DNA from: Sphingomonadales bacterium
Lineage (GTDB): Bacteria; Pseudomonadota; Alphaproteobacteria; Sphingomonadales; Sphingomonadaceae
DNA: 64,000 nucleotides
Direction: 5' to 3'
Assembly (NCBI GenBank): GCA_027488785.1
Contig: JAIYAY010000011.1
Location: 1-64,000, forward strand
Shown: in pieces, positions 17,910 through 27,583 of the stretch
Layout of the letters: each line of letters starts with the position of its first letter
How positions within the stretch are numbered: the first letter of the stretch is position 1
Program-made: the position numbers and the translations under genes
Notes under the pieces: model-generated
Database searches by the model: none
What the model saw: the letters and a program-made list of their open reading frames with translations, nothing else
Told to the model about the DNA's origin: nothing

Positions 17910-19198
17910 GACTAAGTACCACGCTGAAACTGCCTTGCGGGGCCGTACTGAACAACCGTATCGCAAAGGCCGCGATGACCGAAGGACTTGCCGACCCATT
18001 GGGTCGTCCAACACCTGAATTGCAACGCCTTTATGGCATTTGGTCGGATGGCGGCGCTGGCCTCCATATTTCGGGCAATATTCATATCGATGCGAACCAT
18101 CTCGAGCGCCCCGGCAATGTCTTTTTTGACGGACATCCCGACGCCGAAATGATGACAGCTCTCGAATTTTGGACACAGGCGGCAACACGCAACGGCAATC
18201 ATTTCTGGGCACAAATCAGCCATGCCGGACGGCAAACCATGCGCGCGGTCAATCGGCATCCCAAGGCACCGTCTGCGGTCAAGCTAGGGTTACCCGGTGG
18301 ACAATTTGGCACGCCTGTCGCCTTAACCGAGGACGAAATTCTAAATCTCATTGGCCGCTTTGGTCAGGCCGCATTACATTGCAAAAATGGCGGATTTACA
18401 GGTGTTCAAATTCACGCCGCGCATGGCTATCTGATTTCGCAATTCTTAAGCCCACGGTCAAACCAGCGCACAGACCGCTGGGGCGGAAGCCTTGTGAACC
18501 GTGCCCGTTTCCTAATGTTCACTATCAACACAGTGCGCACCCTGGTCGGCCCTGAATTCCCCATTTCCGTCAAATTGAACAGTGCCGATTTCCAACGCGG
18601 CGGTTTTGCTTTTGAGGACAGCCTGCAAGTAGCCCGATGGCTGCAAGATGCGGGCGTGGACCTCATTGAGATTTCGGGCGGCACCTATGAACAACCCAAA
18701 TTGCTTGGCATTCAAGGTATGGAGGAAGAGGAAGCCCAAAATGTGGCCGACACCACCCTGTTACGCGAAGCCTATTTTGTTGATTTTGCTCAAGCGATGA
18801 AGGCCGAATTAAAAATTCCCTTGATGGTAACCGGTGGCTTCCGCAGCGCTTCGGCGATGGAACAAGCCTTGCGCAACGGCGGTGCCGACGTCATTGGCCT
18901 TGCCCGCCCATTATGCGTGCTTCCCGAAGCACCAAAGAGGCTGCTTGGTGGCATGGCGATGCTACCCAAGGTCGAGAACCAATTGAAGCTGTTGCCTGAA
19001 TGGCTTGCAAGCTTACGCAAAATCAAGATGGTCCGCAGTATTGAGGGATTTGCGACGCAATATTGGTTTTACAGCCAGATCTACGCCCTCGGCCGCACAG
19101 GCCGTACAGCACCAGACATAACGGTTTTTGCCGCGTTGCGTGAAGTGGAATCGTATCAGAAAGACTGGTTAAAGGCGTCCCGCGCCGCGAAAGCTTAG
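17906..19198 (+). CDS. NADH:flavin oxidoreductase / ene-reductase (old yellow enzyme family)
   Basis: A 430-residue FMN-binding TIM barrel. Family motifs: [14 protein letters not shown] at the N-terminus, [40 protein letters not shown]-type active site ([11 protein letters not shown] with the substrate-binding His pair, RTDRWGGS) and VTGGFRS for phosphate binding. It lacks the C-terminal 4Fe-4S and second flavin domains of 2,4-dienoyl-CoA reductases, so it is a single-domain NAD(P)H-dependent ene-reductase. The start is GTG at 17906, overlapping the lipoprotein stop. Convergent with fdxA, with a 4-base overlap. Confidence 0.92.
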   Translation: MRLSTTLKLPCGAVLNNRIAKAAMTEGLADPLGRPTPELQRLYGIWSDGGAGLHISGNIHIDANHLERPGNVFFDGHPDAEMMTALEFWTQAATRNGNHFWAQISHAGRQTMRAVNRHPKAPSAVKLGLPGGQFGTPVALTEDEILNLIGRFGQAALHCKNGGFTGVQIHAAHGYLISQFLSPRSNQRTDRWGGSLVNRARFLMFTINTVRTLVGPEFPISVKLNSADFQRGGFAFEDSLQVARWLQDAGVDLIEISGGTYEQPKLLGIQGMEEEEAQNVADTTLLREAYFVDFAQAMKAELKIPLMVTGGFRSASAMEQALRNGGADVIGLARPLCVLPEAPKRLLGGMAMLPKVENQLKLLPEWLASLRKIKMVRSIEGFATQYWFYSQIYALGRTGRTAPDITVFAALREVESYQKDWLKASRAAKA

Positions 19199-19533
19199 TC
19201 GCCCTCGCCGGGGTCAGGGCTGAAATATTTGTCAAACTTTCCTTCTACGCCCTTAAACTCATCTGCATCGGCAGGCGGTTCACGGCTTGAGGTGATATTT
19301 GGCCATTCCGCGCTATAGGTCGCGTTCAGTTCAAGCCATTGCTCAAGACCGTTTTCGGTGTCTGGCAAAATCGCTTCTGCGGGGCATTCGGGTTCGCAAA
19401 CGCCGCAATCGATGCATTCATTGGGGTTGATGACGAGCATGTTGTCGCCTTCATAAAAGCAATCCACCGGACACACTTCAACGCAGTCCATATATTTGCA
19501 GCGGATGCAGGCATCGGTAACGACATAAGTCAC
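19195..19533 (-). CDS. fdxA: Seven-iron ferredoxin FdxA
   Basis: A 112-residue ferredoxin with one 3Fe-4S and one 4Fe-4S cluster. Cys ligands are in [20 protein letters not shown] and [17 protein letters not shown]. The C-terminal extension of about 45 residues is typical of FdxA in alphaproteobacteria. It is a soluble electron carrier. The start is GTG at 19533; GGGAGAT lies about 10 bases upstream and no ATG is available. It is the last gene of a minus-strand group following the S4 and helicase genes. Confidence 0.95.
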   Translation of the reverse strand: MTYVVTDACIRCKYMDCVEVCPVDCFYEGDNMLVINPNECIDCGVCEPECPAEAILPDTENGLEQWLELNATYSAEWPNITSSREPPADADEFKGVEGKFDKYFSPDPGEGD

Positions 19534-19637
19534 TTGCAGAAATCTCCCAAACGCAGCGGCGAAGTAGCCGCTTCGCTTTGCTGCCTATTGCGAGGCGCAG
19601 GGGGAAGTCAACGGCGAATGCAACTGCCTGCCAATTT

Positions 19638-19901
19638 TTAATCTATCCGCTGATAACAAAGCCCTGCCTCACAAGCCGGACCGCGCCGGACTGGCATTGA
19701 CAGAAGCTTGAAAGCAACCACTGCTTCGCCCATGGGCAGCGTGATGACATCGCCGATAGCGATGGACAGGCTAGCCTTTTCCACGCGGCGGCCGTTGACG
19801 CGGATATGCCCAGCCTCCGCCCAAGCTTGGGCAAGGGTCCGGCTCTTGGCAAATCGCAGAAAGAACAGAAGCTTGTCGATCCGCAACTTCGCCCCGGCCA
19901 A
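19638..19901 (-). CDS. S4 domain RNA-binding protein (HslR-like)
   Basis: An 87-residue protein consisting of an S4 RNA-binding fold: KLRIDKLLFFLRFAKSRTLAQ, HIRVNGRRVEKAS and IGDVITL. Related Hsp15/HslR proteins bind stalled 50S subunits or rRNA. The only plausible start is TTG at 19901, placed directly after the TAA stop of the helicase gene and in the same frame. No good ribosome binding site is present, so translation must come from re-initiation or stop readthrough. See the matching finding. Confidence 0.88.
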   Translation of the reverse strand: MAGAKLRIDKLLFFLRFAKSRTLAQAWAEAGHIRVNGRRVEKASLSIAIGDVITLPMGEAVVAFKLLSMPVRRGPACEAGLCYQRID

Positions 19902-22694
19902 TTAGAGTTTAAGGCCCTTTAGCGCCGCCAATTGCAACGCCAGGGATGATGGTTGTGCACTTTGCTTTGCAACAGCCGGTGCGCGCTCAGGCTTCGCCTG
20001 TGGTTTACTCCTTGCGGGGGATGACTGACGTTGCGGCTTGGCACGCGGCTGACGCTGTTCAGGCGGGCGTGGTTTTGGCAGGCCAACCCAGCGCCAATGC
20101 GTCAGGATGATAGCTTGCGGCTCGGCTGCTTGCGGTGCAGCAGCGTCTGGGACGCTCGCTTCAACTTCGGCAGCTGCTGTCACTTCCGCGACCTCGGCTT
20201 CGGGTACTGGAGCGGATTCCGCCGCAACGACCTCTGCCGCCTCAGAAGCGATTTCAGCGACGACCTCAGCCTCCGTCTGCGGCTCCGGCTCGGACGCCTG
20301 TTCCGCGGGGCGGAAGCCTGCGTCGCGCATCAGGGCCTTCAACCCGGCTTCGCTGATGCCCAACGACGTGGCGAACGCCATATCCATGGCAAATAGATTG
20401 CCCTGCCCGCGTGCTTCATGCGCCTTTTTGATAACCCGTTCGGCCAAATCAATGCGGACATATTCATCACCAATCCGGCGATAACCTGCGTTGCGTGCAT
20501 CGGACGCACTGGCAAAATTCCACGCCTTCAAATGCACGGCGCTTTCAGGTGGAAGTTCTGGCATCGCGCGGTTGTCGCGCGCCGCAAACAATGCAGCTCG
20601 CCATTTGGCCGCCGCTGGCTTCAGCGCAGCATGATGATAGATATCGAGCGCGCCAAAGACGATACCGCCCTTTCGCGCAGCGCCGCGTGCCTCCTTAGGA
20701 AGCGCCGCAATCGCGTCTGTCAGATAATGCCGCCCCGCAATACCGCCTTCGTCTGCCAATCGCACTGCAAGCGCGCGGACATTGCCGTCTACATCTGCTT
20801 GCTGGGCGAGCTCCAATAGCCCAACTATGCCGCCCATGGCTTTGGCTAATTGCGCTGCAATCCAACTTTCGGCGCGGGTCGTAATTTCGCGCAACGCGTC
20901 GCCTTCAAGGCCAGCGACAGCCTTTACAGGTGAAAATGCAGGTTGAAGCAGTGTCCGCCCCTTGGACAGCGCGCCCAATATTTCGCCCTGCCAGAAAATG
21001 GCGGGCTTGCCCTCTCCATCCGCTGCGAGCGAGAATTCGCTGTCCTGTGCCATGCTTACGTCCTTTGCCTTTTGTCTCAAATATGCCGCCAAATGCCGTT
21101 CGGCGGCAGCTAATAACAACTTACGGTCACTTGCTTTGGCCGCTGGGTCAACCCGAAAGGAAAAGCCCTGTAAAGTACCAATGTCCTCTCCATCGACCAA
21201 AACATGTGTGTTGGATTGAATCTCCACAGGCAACAAACCAACGTCCGTCGCATTTTTCCGCAATAACATCGACGTACGTTTATCAACAAATCGCTGGCGC
21301 AATGCATCGTGCAACGCGTCCGACAGTTTTTCTTCCAACGCACGTGCGCGCTCTGCCATGGCGGGCGGATTGGTCAACCAATCGCTGCGATGGGCGATAT
21401 AGGTCCATGTCCGAACCGCCGCGATACGCGCCGAAAGCGTATCAACATCACCTTGGATATTGTCGAGCCGCGCAAGTTCACTGGCATAGACGCCTTGGGG
21501 GATGACGCGGTCATTTTGTCCCAGAAATTGCCATAACGATGCAACAAAGCGGCTGTGATGCTCCTCACCCATCTGCCGAAAATCGGGCAAACACGCGACC
21601 TCCCACAGGCGCGCAACGTCCAATGGATGGCGGATCAACGCTTTCACGTCGGGCATTTCGGCCAAACGCTTGAGCACCAGCAAATCTATGGCCTTTGGCG
21701 CTGGCAAAAGCCCCGGACGATGCGGCTTTTTCTCCAAATCCGCGATCAAAGTCGCGATATCGTTAAAGCGCGGCTTGGCCTCACGCCAATATAACCAGTC
21801 CAGGCGGGGAAAACTGTGCCCCTCAATCGCCAACACTTCTTCAGGTGTGAATTCACTGCCTTCGCCCGCCAGCGTTCCAAAACTCCCATCACGCTGATGC
21901 CGGCCAGCACGACCTGCTATTTGCGCCATTTCCGCGACCGTTAGGCGTCGGCGGCGAGAGCCATCGAATTTGGACAGGCTGACAAATGCGACGTGCGCAA
22001 CATCAAGGTTCAACCCCATGCCAATAGCGTCAGTTGCAACGAGATAATCCACCTCGCCCGATTGGAACATCGCGACTTGCGCATTGCGCGTGCGCGGGGA
22101 CAACGCCCCCATCACGACCGCAGCGCCACCGCGCATACGGCGCAAAGTTTCTGCCACCGCGTAAACCTGCTCGATTGAAAAGGCGACGATTGCTGACCGT
22201 TTGGGCAAGCGCGACAGCTTCTTCGCGCCAGCATAACTCAATGTTGAAAACCGGGGACGGGAGATGATTTCTGCATCAGGCAGCAACGATCGGATTATCG
22301 GGCGGAGGCTTTCCGAACCCAAGATCATCGTTTCTTCGCGCCCGCGCGCATGCAGTATCCGGTCAGTAAAAATATGCCCGCGTTCGGGGTCAGCACCCAA
22401 TTGCGCTTCGTCTATTGCGACGAAGGCAAATTCCCTTTGAATGGGCATACTTTCCAGTGTGCAGCAATACCAGCGGGCTTGCGGTGGTTCGATCCGCTCC
22501 TCACCCGTGATTAACGCAACATTCTGCACGCCCTTCATCGCGACAACACGGTCGTAAATTTCTCGCGCCAGCAAGCGGAGCGGGAACCCGATCATCCCAC
22601 TGGAGTGCGCGCACATCCGTTCCACGGCGAGGTGAGTTTTGCCGGTGTTGGTTGGGCCTAAAATGGCCGTGAGGGCGGAACGAACTGGGGACAA
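19902..22694 (-). CDS. SUV3-like ATP-dependent RNA helicase
   Basis: A 930-residue superfamily 2 helicase of the group common in alphaproteobacteria and related to mitochondrial SUV3. Walker A GPTNTGKT lies at 13-20, Walker B IDEAQLG near 95, motif VI QIAGRAGRHQRDG near 255. A long C-terminal part contains an Ala/Glu-rich low-complexity region (about 800-870) and a basic Pro/Gln/Lys-rich tail (about 875-930). An in-frame TAA at 22700-22698 forces the start to TTG at 22694 (or a neighbouring ATT). It likely unwinds RNA; the link with the downstream S4 protein supports an RNA or ribosome role. Confidence 0.9.
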   Translation of the reverse strand: MSPVRSALTAILGPTNTGKTHLAVERMCAHSSGMIGFPLRLLAREIYDRVVAMKGVQNVALITGEERIEPPQARWYCCTLESMPIQREFAFVAIDEAQLGADPERGHIFTDRILHARGREETMILGSESLRPIIRSLLPDAEIISRPRFSTLSYAGAKKLSRLPKRSAIVAFSIEQVYAVAETLRRMRGGAAVVMGALSPRTRNAQVAMFQSGEVDYLVATDAIGMGLNLDVAHVAFVSLSKFDGSRRRRLTVAEMAQIAGRAGRHQRDGSFGTLAGEGSEFTPEEVLAIEGHSFPRLDWLYWREAKPRFNDIATLIADLEKKPHRPGLLPAPKAIDLLVLKRLAEMPDVKALIRHPLDVARLWEVACLPDFRQMGEEHHSRFVASLWQFLGQNDRVIPQGVYASELARLDNIQGDVDTLSARIAAVRTWTYIAHRSDWLTNPPAMAERARALEEKLSDALHDALRQRFVDKRTSMLLRKNATDVGLLPVEIQSNTHVLVDGEDIGTLQGFSFRVDPAAKASDRKLLLAAAERHLAAYLRQKAKDVSMAQDSEFSLAADGEGKPAIFWQGEILGALSKGRTLLQPAFSPVKAVAGLEGDALREITTRAESWIAAQLAKAMGGIVGLLELAQQADVDGNVRALAVRLADEGGIAGRHYLTDAIAALPKEARGAARKGGIVFGALDIYHHAALKPAAAKWRAALFAARDNRAMPELPPESAVHLKAWNFASASDARNAGYRRIGDEYVRIDLAERVIKKAHEARGQGNLFAMDMAFATSLGISEAGLKALMRDAGFRPAEQASEPEPQTEAEVVAEIASEAAEVVAAESAPVPEAEVAEVTAAAEVEASVPDAAAPQAAEPQAIILTHWRWVGLPKPRPPEQRQPRAKPQRQSSPARSKPQAKPERAPAVAKQSAQPSSLALQLAALKGLKL

Positions 22695-22702
22695 AATTTA
22701 CT

Positions 22703-23938
22703 TCAGTTGGCCATCAAAGCTGCGGCAAGTTCTTTCAATGGCACATTGGTATCGGCTAACTGATCAGTCGTCGGCGACAGGCCGTCGGTCACGAACAAGC
22801 GGCCCTGGACATAGTCCTTAGTCGCGTTGACACAATCAAGGGCAATGATTTTATTGGCCTTCAGATAAACCACAGAGAAGCTGCGGGTCTGCGGGTCGCC
22901 GCGTAACACCGCGGCATCATAGCCTGCGCTAATGCCCACAGTTTGCAACCGCAAATCATATTGGTTGGACCAGAACCATGGCACTGCATGATAGGACGTC
23001 AGTTCGCCAGTCAGGCTTTTGGCGACGGCATTCGCCATATCATTGGCGTTCTGCACTGATTCAACGCGCATGATATTGCCGCCCGCAAAATCATTGGCGT
23101 GCGCCGCGCAGTCACCAATAGCGTAGATGTCCGGCAAGGACGTCCGGCAATAGGCATCAACATCAACACCTGCCCCGCCAGCTGCGCCCGCCGCCAGCAA
23201 AGGCGCGACAGCGGGGACGATACCAATGCCGACAATGACCATTTGCGCAGGGATTACTTCGCCATCAGCCAAGCGCACGCCGGTGACAAATTCTTCGCCC
23301 TGTATGCCACTGATTTCGACACCCAAGCGCACATCCACGCCATGCGCGCGATGCTCGGCCTCGTAAAAGCGCGATAGCGGCTCCCCAGCAACCCGCGCCA
23401 GCACGCGGTCCATCGCCTCCAACACAGTAACTTTCTTGCCCATTTTACGGAGCACTGCCGCTGCCTCAAGTCCGATATATCCACCGCCCACAATTGCAAT
23501 CTCAGCGACATCGTCGAGGCCGTCGAGCATCCCATCAACGTCAGCGCGGGTGCGCACCACATGCATACCCGGCAAGTTGCCGCCCTCAACCGGCAGTTGG
23601 CGCGGACTGCCGCCAGTCGCCCAAATCATGCTGCCATAGGAAATGACCGAGCCGTCAGACAAGGTAACCATATGGGCAGATGAATCGACAGCGTCCACGC
23701 GCGCGCCCAACAGCATATCTACGCTGCGCTCCGCCCAGAAAGCGGCTGGCCGGATCATGATACGTTCAAACGTCTTTTCACCCGCGAAATAATCTTTTGA
23801 CAACGGCGGGCGCTCATAGGGATATTCAGGCTCAGCGTTCACCACGCCGATGCTGCCCTCATATTTGGCCTGCCGTAGCGCAATTGCTGCTTGTGCGCCG
23901 CCATGGCCGCCACCCACAATAAGAATATCATAATGCAT
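22703..23938 (-). CDS. FAD-dependent ferredoxin/rubredoxin-type reductase
   Basis: A 411-residue NAD(P)H:flavin oxidoreductase of the rhodocoxin/putidaredoxin reductase type. It has the N-terminal FAD dinucleotide motif [14 protein letters not shown], a second NAD motif [22 protein letters not shown] near 145-165, and the FAD-binding IYAIGDCA near 270. Such enzymes pass electrons from NADH to a 2Fe-2S ferredoxin that feeds P450s or oxygenases. No P450 or ferredoxin partner is adjacent. It precedes the helicase gene by 8 bases on the same strand. Confidence 0.92.
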   Translation of the reverse strand: MHYDILIVGGGHGGAQAAIALRQAKYEGSIGVVNAEPEYPYERPPLSKDYFAGEKTFERIMIRPAAFWAERSVDMLLGARVDAVDSSAHMVTLSDGSVISYGSMIWATGGSPRQLPVEGGNLPGMHVVRTRADVDGMLDGLDDVAEIAIVGGGYIGLEAAAVLRKMGKKVTVLEAMDRVLARVAGEPLSRFYEAEHRAHGVDVRLGVEISGIQGEEFVTGVRLADGEVIPAQMVIVGIGIVPAVAPLLAAGAAGGAGVDVDAYCRTSLPDIYAIGDCAAHANDFAGGNIMRVESVQNANDMANAVAKSLTGELTSYHAVPWFWSNQYDLRLQTVGISAGYDAAVLRGDPQTRSFSVVYLKANKIIALDCVNATKDYVQGRLFVTDGLSPTTDQLADTNVPLKELAAALMAN

Positions 23939-24047
23939 CAGTAAAGATTCGCTCGCTTTAACAACATCGGATGAGCGGTAAGCAAAAGGTCGTCCACTGG
24001 CTAGTCCTATGCTTGCAGCACATGCAATTAACTGTCAGAGTAAATCT

Positions 24048-25214
24048 ATGACAAGCATGACATTAGACTTTGCCCTCGGCGATAATGCCGAGATGATCCG
24101 CGAGACAACAAAGCGTTTCGCAACCGACAAAATCGCGCCGCTTGCGGCCAAAATTGACACGGATGATTGGTTCCCGCGGGACGCGCTTTGGCCCGCCATG
24201 GGCGAACTTGGTTTACATGGAATAACCGTCGATGCGGCCGATGGCGGCCTTGGCTTGGGTTATTTGGAGCATGTTGTCGCGGTCGAAGAAGTGAGCCGTG
24301 CCTCTGCCTCTATTGGTTTGTCCTATGGCGCGCATTCCAACCTGTGCATCAACCAAATCGCGCGCTGGGCAAACCCAGAGCAAAAGGCGAAATATCTGCC
24401 AAAGCTGATTTCGGGCGAACATGTTGGTAGCCTTGCCATGTCCGAAACTGGCGCAGGCTCCGACGTTGTCTCGATGAAGCTAAAAGCCGAAGCAGTTCAA
24501 GGCGGCTATATCCTGAATGGTACCAAATTTTGGATCACCAACGCGCCTTATGCGGACACTTTGGTCGTCTATGCCAAGACCGCGCCCGAGGCAGCGTCGC
24601 GCGGCATCTCCGCGTTTCTGATTGAAAAGGACATGGAGGGTTTTTCCATTGGTCAGAAAATCGATAAAGTCGGGATGCGCGGTTCGCCAACGGCAGAACT
24701 GGTGTTCAATGATTGCTTCGTATCCGATGAACAGATGATGGGCCCGTTGCATGGCGGCGTGGGCGTATTGATGTCCGGCCTGGATTATGAGCGTGTCGTG
24801 CTCGCCGGGCTTCAGCTTGGGGTGATGCAGGCCTGTTTGGATGTGGTTCTGCCTTATGTACGCGAACGCAAGCAATTCGGTAAGCCCATTGGCAGTTTTC
24901 AACTAATGCAGGCGAAGGTCGCCGACATGTATGTCGCGCTCAATTCCGCCCGCAGCTATGTCTACAATGTCGCGCGGGCATGTGACGCTGGGCAGACCAC
25001 CCGCTTTGACGCAGCAGGTGCCATATTGCTCGCCAGTGAAAGCGCCGTGAAGGTCGCTGGTGAGGCTATTCAGGCCCTTGGTGGCGCTGGCTATACCAAG
25101 GATTGGCCGGTCGAGCGCTATTGGCGCGATGCCAAATTGCTCGACATTGGCGCGGGCACAAATGAAATTCGGCGAATGTTGATTGGCCGGGAACTAATTG
25201 GTTCTGCAGAATGA
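24048..25214 (+). CDS. liuA: Isovaleryl-CoA dehydrogenase
   Basis: A 388-residue acyl-CoA dehydrogenase with FAD-binding motifs MSETGAGSDV (131-140) and FWITNAPYAD (161-170). The catalytic Glu is placed as in isovaleryl-CoA dehydrogenases, in LDYERVVLAG (Glu248), rather than the C-terminal position used by short/medium-chain enzymes. It oxidises isovaleryl-CoA to 3-methylcrotonyl-CoA in leucine breakdown. The ATG at 24048 (MTSMTLDFAL) is preferred to the upstream codon at 24009. The rest of the liu pathway is not adjacent. It overlaps the upstream open part of the next frame but not its real start. Confidence 0.9.
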   Translation: MTSMTLDFALGDNAEMIRETTKRFATDKIAPLAAKIDTDDWFPRDALWPAMGELGLHGITVDAADGGLGLGYLEHVVAVEEVSRASASIGLSYGAHSNLCINQIARWANPEQKAKYLPKLISGEHVGSLAMSETGAGSDVVSMKLKAEAVQGGYILNGTKFWITNAPYADTLVVYAKTAPEAASRGISAFLIEKDMEGFSIGQKIDKVGMRGSPTAELVFNDCFVSDEQMMGPLHGGVGVLMSGLDYERVVLAGLQLGVMQACLDVVLPYVRERKQFGKPIGSFQLMQAKVADMYVALNSARSYVYNVARACDAGQTTRFDAAGAILLASESAVKVAGEAIQALGGAGYTKDWPVERYWRDAKLLDIGAGTNEIRRMLIGRELIGSAE

Positions 25215-25236
25215 ACCTATTGGTGGGCAGCCTTTT

Positions 25237-25974
25237 ATGACAGCACGCCCCGTCCTAGGTGTTATAGCCTGCAACCGCATGGTCGGCAGCGAAGTCGCCC
25301 AAGCCGTCATGAACCGCTATATTCGCGCGGCCATGGCCTATGCTGATGTTGCGGCATTAATCATCCCTTCCCTACCCGACTTGATGACCGCCGCAGAGGT
25401 CACTCCGCGCATAGACGGCATCTTGCTGACGGGTAGCCCATCGAACGTCGCAACCCGGCTTTATGGTGAGGATGGCGGCGACGGACCCTATGATGACGGT
25501 CGGGACGAGATTGCAATGTCGATGGTTGACCGCATGATAGATGCGCAAAAGCCAGTATTTGGCATTTGCCGAGGTTTTCAGGAAATCAACGTCGCTTTGG
25601 GGGGGAGCTTACGCCGCGACACCAGCGTTAATGATAGCCTCCTTCGCCACCATGCGCCGGATGATGTCCCTTTTGATGCAATGTTTGACCATCGCCATGC
25701 GGTCGAACTTACCGATGGCGGCATGCTGGCGGGTGCTTATGGCAAGAGCGCGCTGGACGTGAACTCGGTCCATTATCAGGGTGTTGGGAGGCTTGCCGAA
25801 GGCCTGAATGTCGAGGCCCGCGCGCCCGATGGCTTGGTGGAGGCCTATAGCGCACGCCCCAACGGCGCGCCATTGCTCGCGGTGCAATGGCACCCCGAAT
25901 GGAACACAGAGAATGACCCAGATTCGCAAACCTATTTTCACCTTTTGGGAAAAGCGTTAAGAGGCGAACTGTGA
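25237..25974 (+). CDS. puuD: Class I glutamine amidotransferase, PuuD-type gamma-glutamyl-GABA hydrolase
   Basis: A 245-residue peptidase C26 domain. The nucleophile Cys111 is in FGICRGFQEINVALGG and the His-Glu pair in VQWHPEW (His219, Glu221). The FQEINVALGGSLRRD context is typical of PuuD, which cleaves gamma-glutamyl-GABA in putrescine breakdown. The frame extends back to a TTG at 25198, but the ATG at 25237 (MTARPVLGVI) is chosen. The aminotransferase and Pot transporter genes just downstream support the polyamine role. Confidence 0.85.
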   Translation: MTARPVLGVIACNRMVGSEVAQAVMNRYIRAAMAYADVAALIIPSLPDLMTAAEVTPRIDGILLTGSPSNVATRLYGEDGGDGPYDDGRDEIAMSMVDRMIDAQKPVFGICRGFQEINVALGGSLRRDTSVNDSLLRHHAPDDVPFDAMFDHRHAVELTDGGMLAGAYGKSALDVNSVHYQGVGRLAEGLNVEARAPDGLVEAYSARPNGAPLLAVQWHPEWNTENDPDSQTYFHLLGKALRGEL

Positions 25975-26024
25975 ACACAAAAGTGACCCGATTTAATCGC
26001 TATCAAGCGCGGATAGGCTTTTCG

Positions 26025-26095
26025 CCCTGATACACCGTCACCCCAGCCAAGGCTGGAGGCCAACGCGCGTCTCGGTTCAAACCGCGAGACGGAAT
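26025..26095. repeat. REP-like palindromic element
   Basis: CCAGCC-AA-GGCTGG (26043-26056) is followed by a second hairpin, CGTCTCGGTT paired with AACC-G-CGAGACG (26068-26091). The first half, with the lead-in GTCACCC, resembles the REP-like palindromes scattered between genes in sphingomonads. It sits in the 167-base gap between puuD and the aminotransferase gene. Other copies would need a genome-wide search. Confidence 0.45.
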
Positions 26096-26141
26096 AGGCA
26101 CCAGAAAAGATGGTGCGACGACAAGACTAAGGGACATAGAC

Positions 26142-27533
26142 ATGCCACGCAATTACGACATCGCCGAACTACGCCGTTTGGACATCGCCCACCATTTGCC
26201 CGCGCAAGCCGATTGGCAGGAAATTGAAGATCTGGGCGGCAGCCGGATCATCACCCATGCCGAAGGCTGCTATATTCATGATGGTGATGGCAACCGCATC
26301 TTGGACGGCATGGCTGGCCTGTGGTGCGTCAATGTCGGTTATGGCCGTGACGAATTGGCCGAAGTTGCGCGCGAACAAATGCTTGAGCTGCCATATTATA
26401 ACAGCTTCTTCAAAACCGCGAACGCGCCAGCGATCATGCTGGCTGACAAGATCGCCAGCCTAACAGGTGGCCGCTTGCCACATGTATTTTTCAACAGCTC
26501 CGGTTCCGAAGCCAATGACACAATTCTTCGTATGGTCCGCCATTATTGGCAGGTGAAGGGCGAACATAGCCGCACCGTCATTATCAGCCGCCATAATGCC
26601 TATCATGGCTCAACCGTCGCAGGCGTCAGCATGGGCGGTATGAAGGCGATGCATAGTCAGGGCTTCCCCGCGTCGGGCATACTGCCAATGGCTGGCATTG
26701 AGCATGTGCGCCAACCTTATTGGTACAATGAAGGCCGCGACATGACTTCGGACGATTTCGGTTCCGCGTGCGCGCAGGCGATTGAAGACAAGATTTTAGA
26801 AGTTGGCCCTGAAAATGTCGCGGCCTTCATTGGCGAACCTGTTCAAGGCGCCGGCGGCGTGATCATCCCGCCTGCCAATTACTGGCCGCAGGTGGAGGCG
26901 ATTTGTCGCAAATATGGAATATTATTGGTCTGTGATGAGGTCATCTGCGGCTTTGGGCGGACTGGCAATATCTGGGGCCATGAAACAATGGGCGTCCAGC
27001 CAGACATTATCGCGATGGCCAAGGGGCTTTCCTCAGGATATTTGCCCATCTCCGCAGTTGCTGTCAGCGCGGAAATCGTCAAGGTAATCAAGACCGGTGG
27101 TGATTTCGTGCATGGTTACACCTATTCGGGTCACCCAGTCGCGTCCGCCGTTGCCTTGCGTAATATCGAGATCATGGAGCGCGAAGGCTTGGTCGAAAAG
27201 GTCCGCAATGAAACTGGGCCATATCTCGCCAAGGCACTTGCCCCATTACGCGACCATCCTTTGGTTGGTGAAGCGCGCTCCGTGGGCTTGCTTGGAGCGA
27301 TTGAGGTTGTTGCGGATAAGACAACTGGCGCGCGCTTTGGCGGTGCAGAGGGCACAGCAGGACCACTCGTTCGCGATATCTGCATCCGCAACGGCCTCAT
27401 GGTGCGGGGTATCCGCGACAGCATAGTGATGTGCCCACCATTGATTATCTGCACCGCCCAAATTGATGAACTTGTTGGTATAATTCACAAATCTCTGGAT
27501 GAGGCGGCGCCGAAATTGCGCGCAATTGGGTAA
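26142..27533 (+). CDS. spuC: Class III aminotransferase, putrescine-pyruvate type
   Basis: A 463-residue fold-type I PLP aminotransferase. PLP Lys294 is in AMAKGLSSGYLP, Asp265 in CDEVICGFGRTG, and the phosphate-binding Ser/Gly in FNSSGSEANDT (117-127). The N-terminal LDGMAGLWCVNVGYGR is characteristic of the putrescine/omega-amino acid:pyruvate group. Neighbouring puuD and Pot genes favour putrescine or another polyamine as donor. SpuC is the closest recognised model; the exact substrate is inferred. Confidence 0.88.
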   Translation: MPRNYDIAELRRLDIAHHLPAQADWQEIEDLGGSRIITHAEGCYIHDGDGNRILDGMAGLWCVNVGYGRDELAEVAREQMLELPYYNSFFKTANAPAIMLADKIASLTGGRLPHVFFNSSGSEANDTILRMVRHYWQVKGEHSRTVIISRHNAYHGSTVAGVSMGGMKAMHSQGFPASGILPMAGIEHVRQPYWYNEGRDMTSDDFGSACAQAIEDKILEVGPENVAAFIGEPVQGAGGVIIPPANYWPQVEAICRKYGILLVCDEVICGFGRTGNIWGHETMGVQPDIIAMAKGLSSGYLPISAVAVSAEIVKVIKTGGDFVHGYTYSGHPVASAVALRNIEIMEREGLVEKVRNETGPYLAKALAPLRDHPLVGEARSVGLLGAIEVVADKTTGARFGGAEGTAGPLVRDICIRNGLMVRGIRDSIVMCPPLIICTAQIDELVGIIHKSLDEAAPKLRAIG

Positions 27534-27583
27534 CGGTTTCTTCTATGTAGACAAAGCCCGTCCAATTATTACTGAGGACAATC

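Noticed and set aside
20031-20484. Plus-strand Ala/Ser-rich frames opposite the helicase tail
   Set aside because: Produced by the low-complexity Ala/Glu coding stretch of the helicase.
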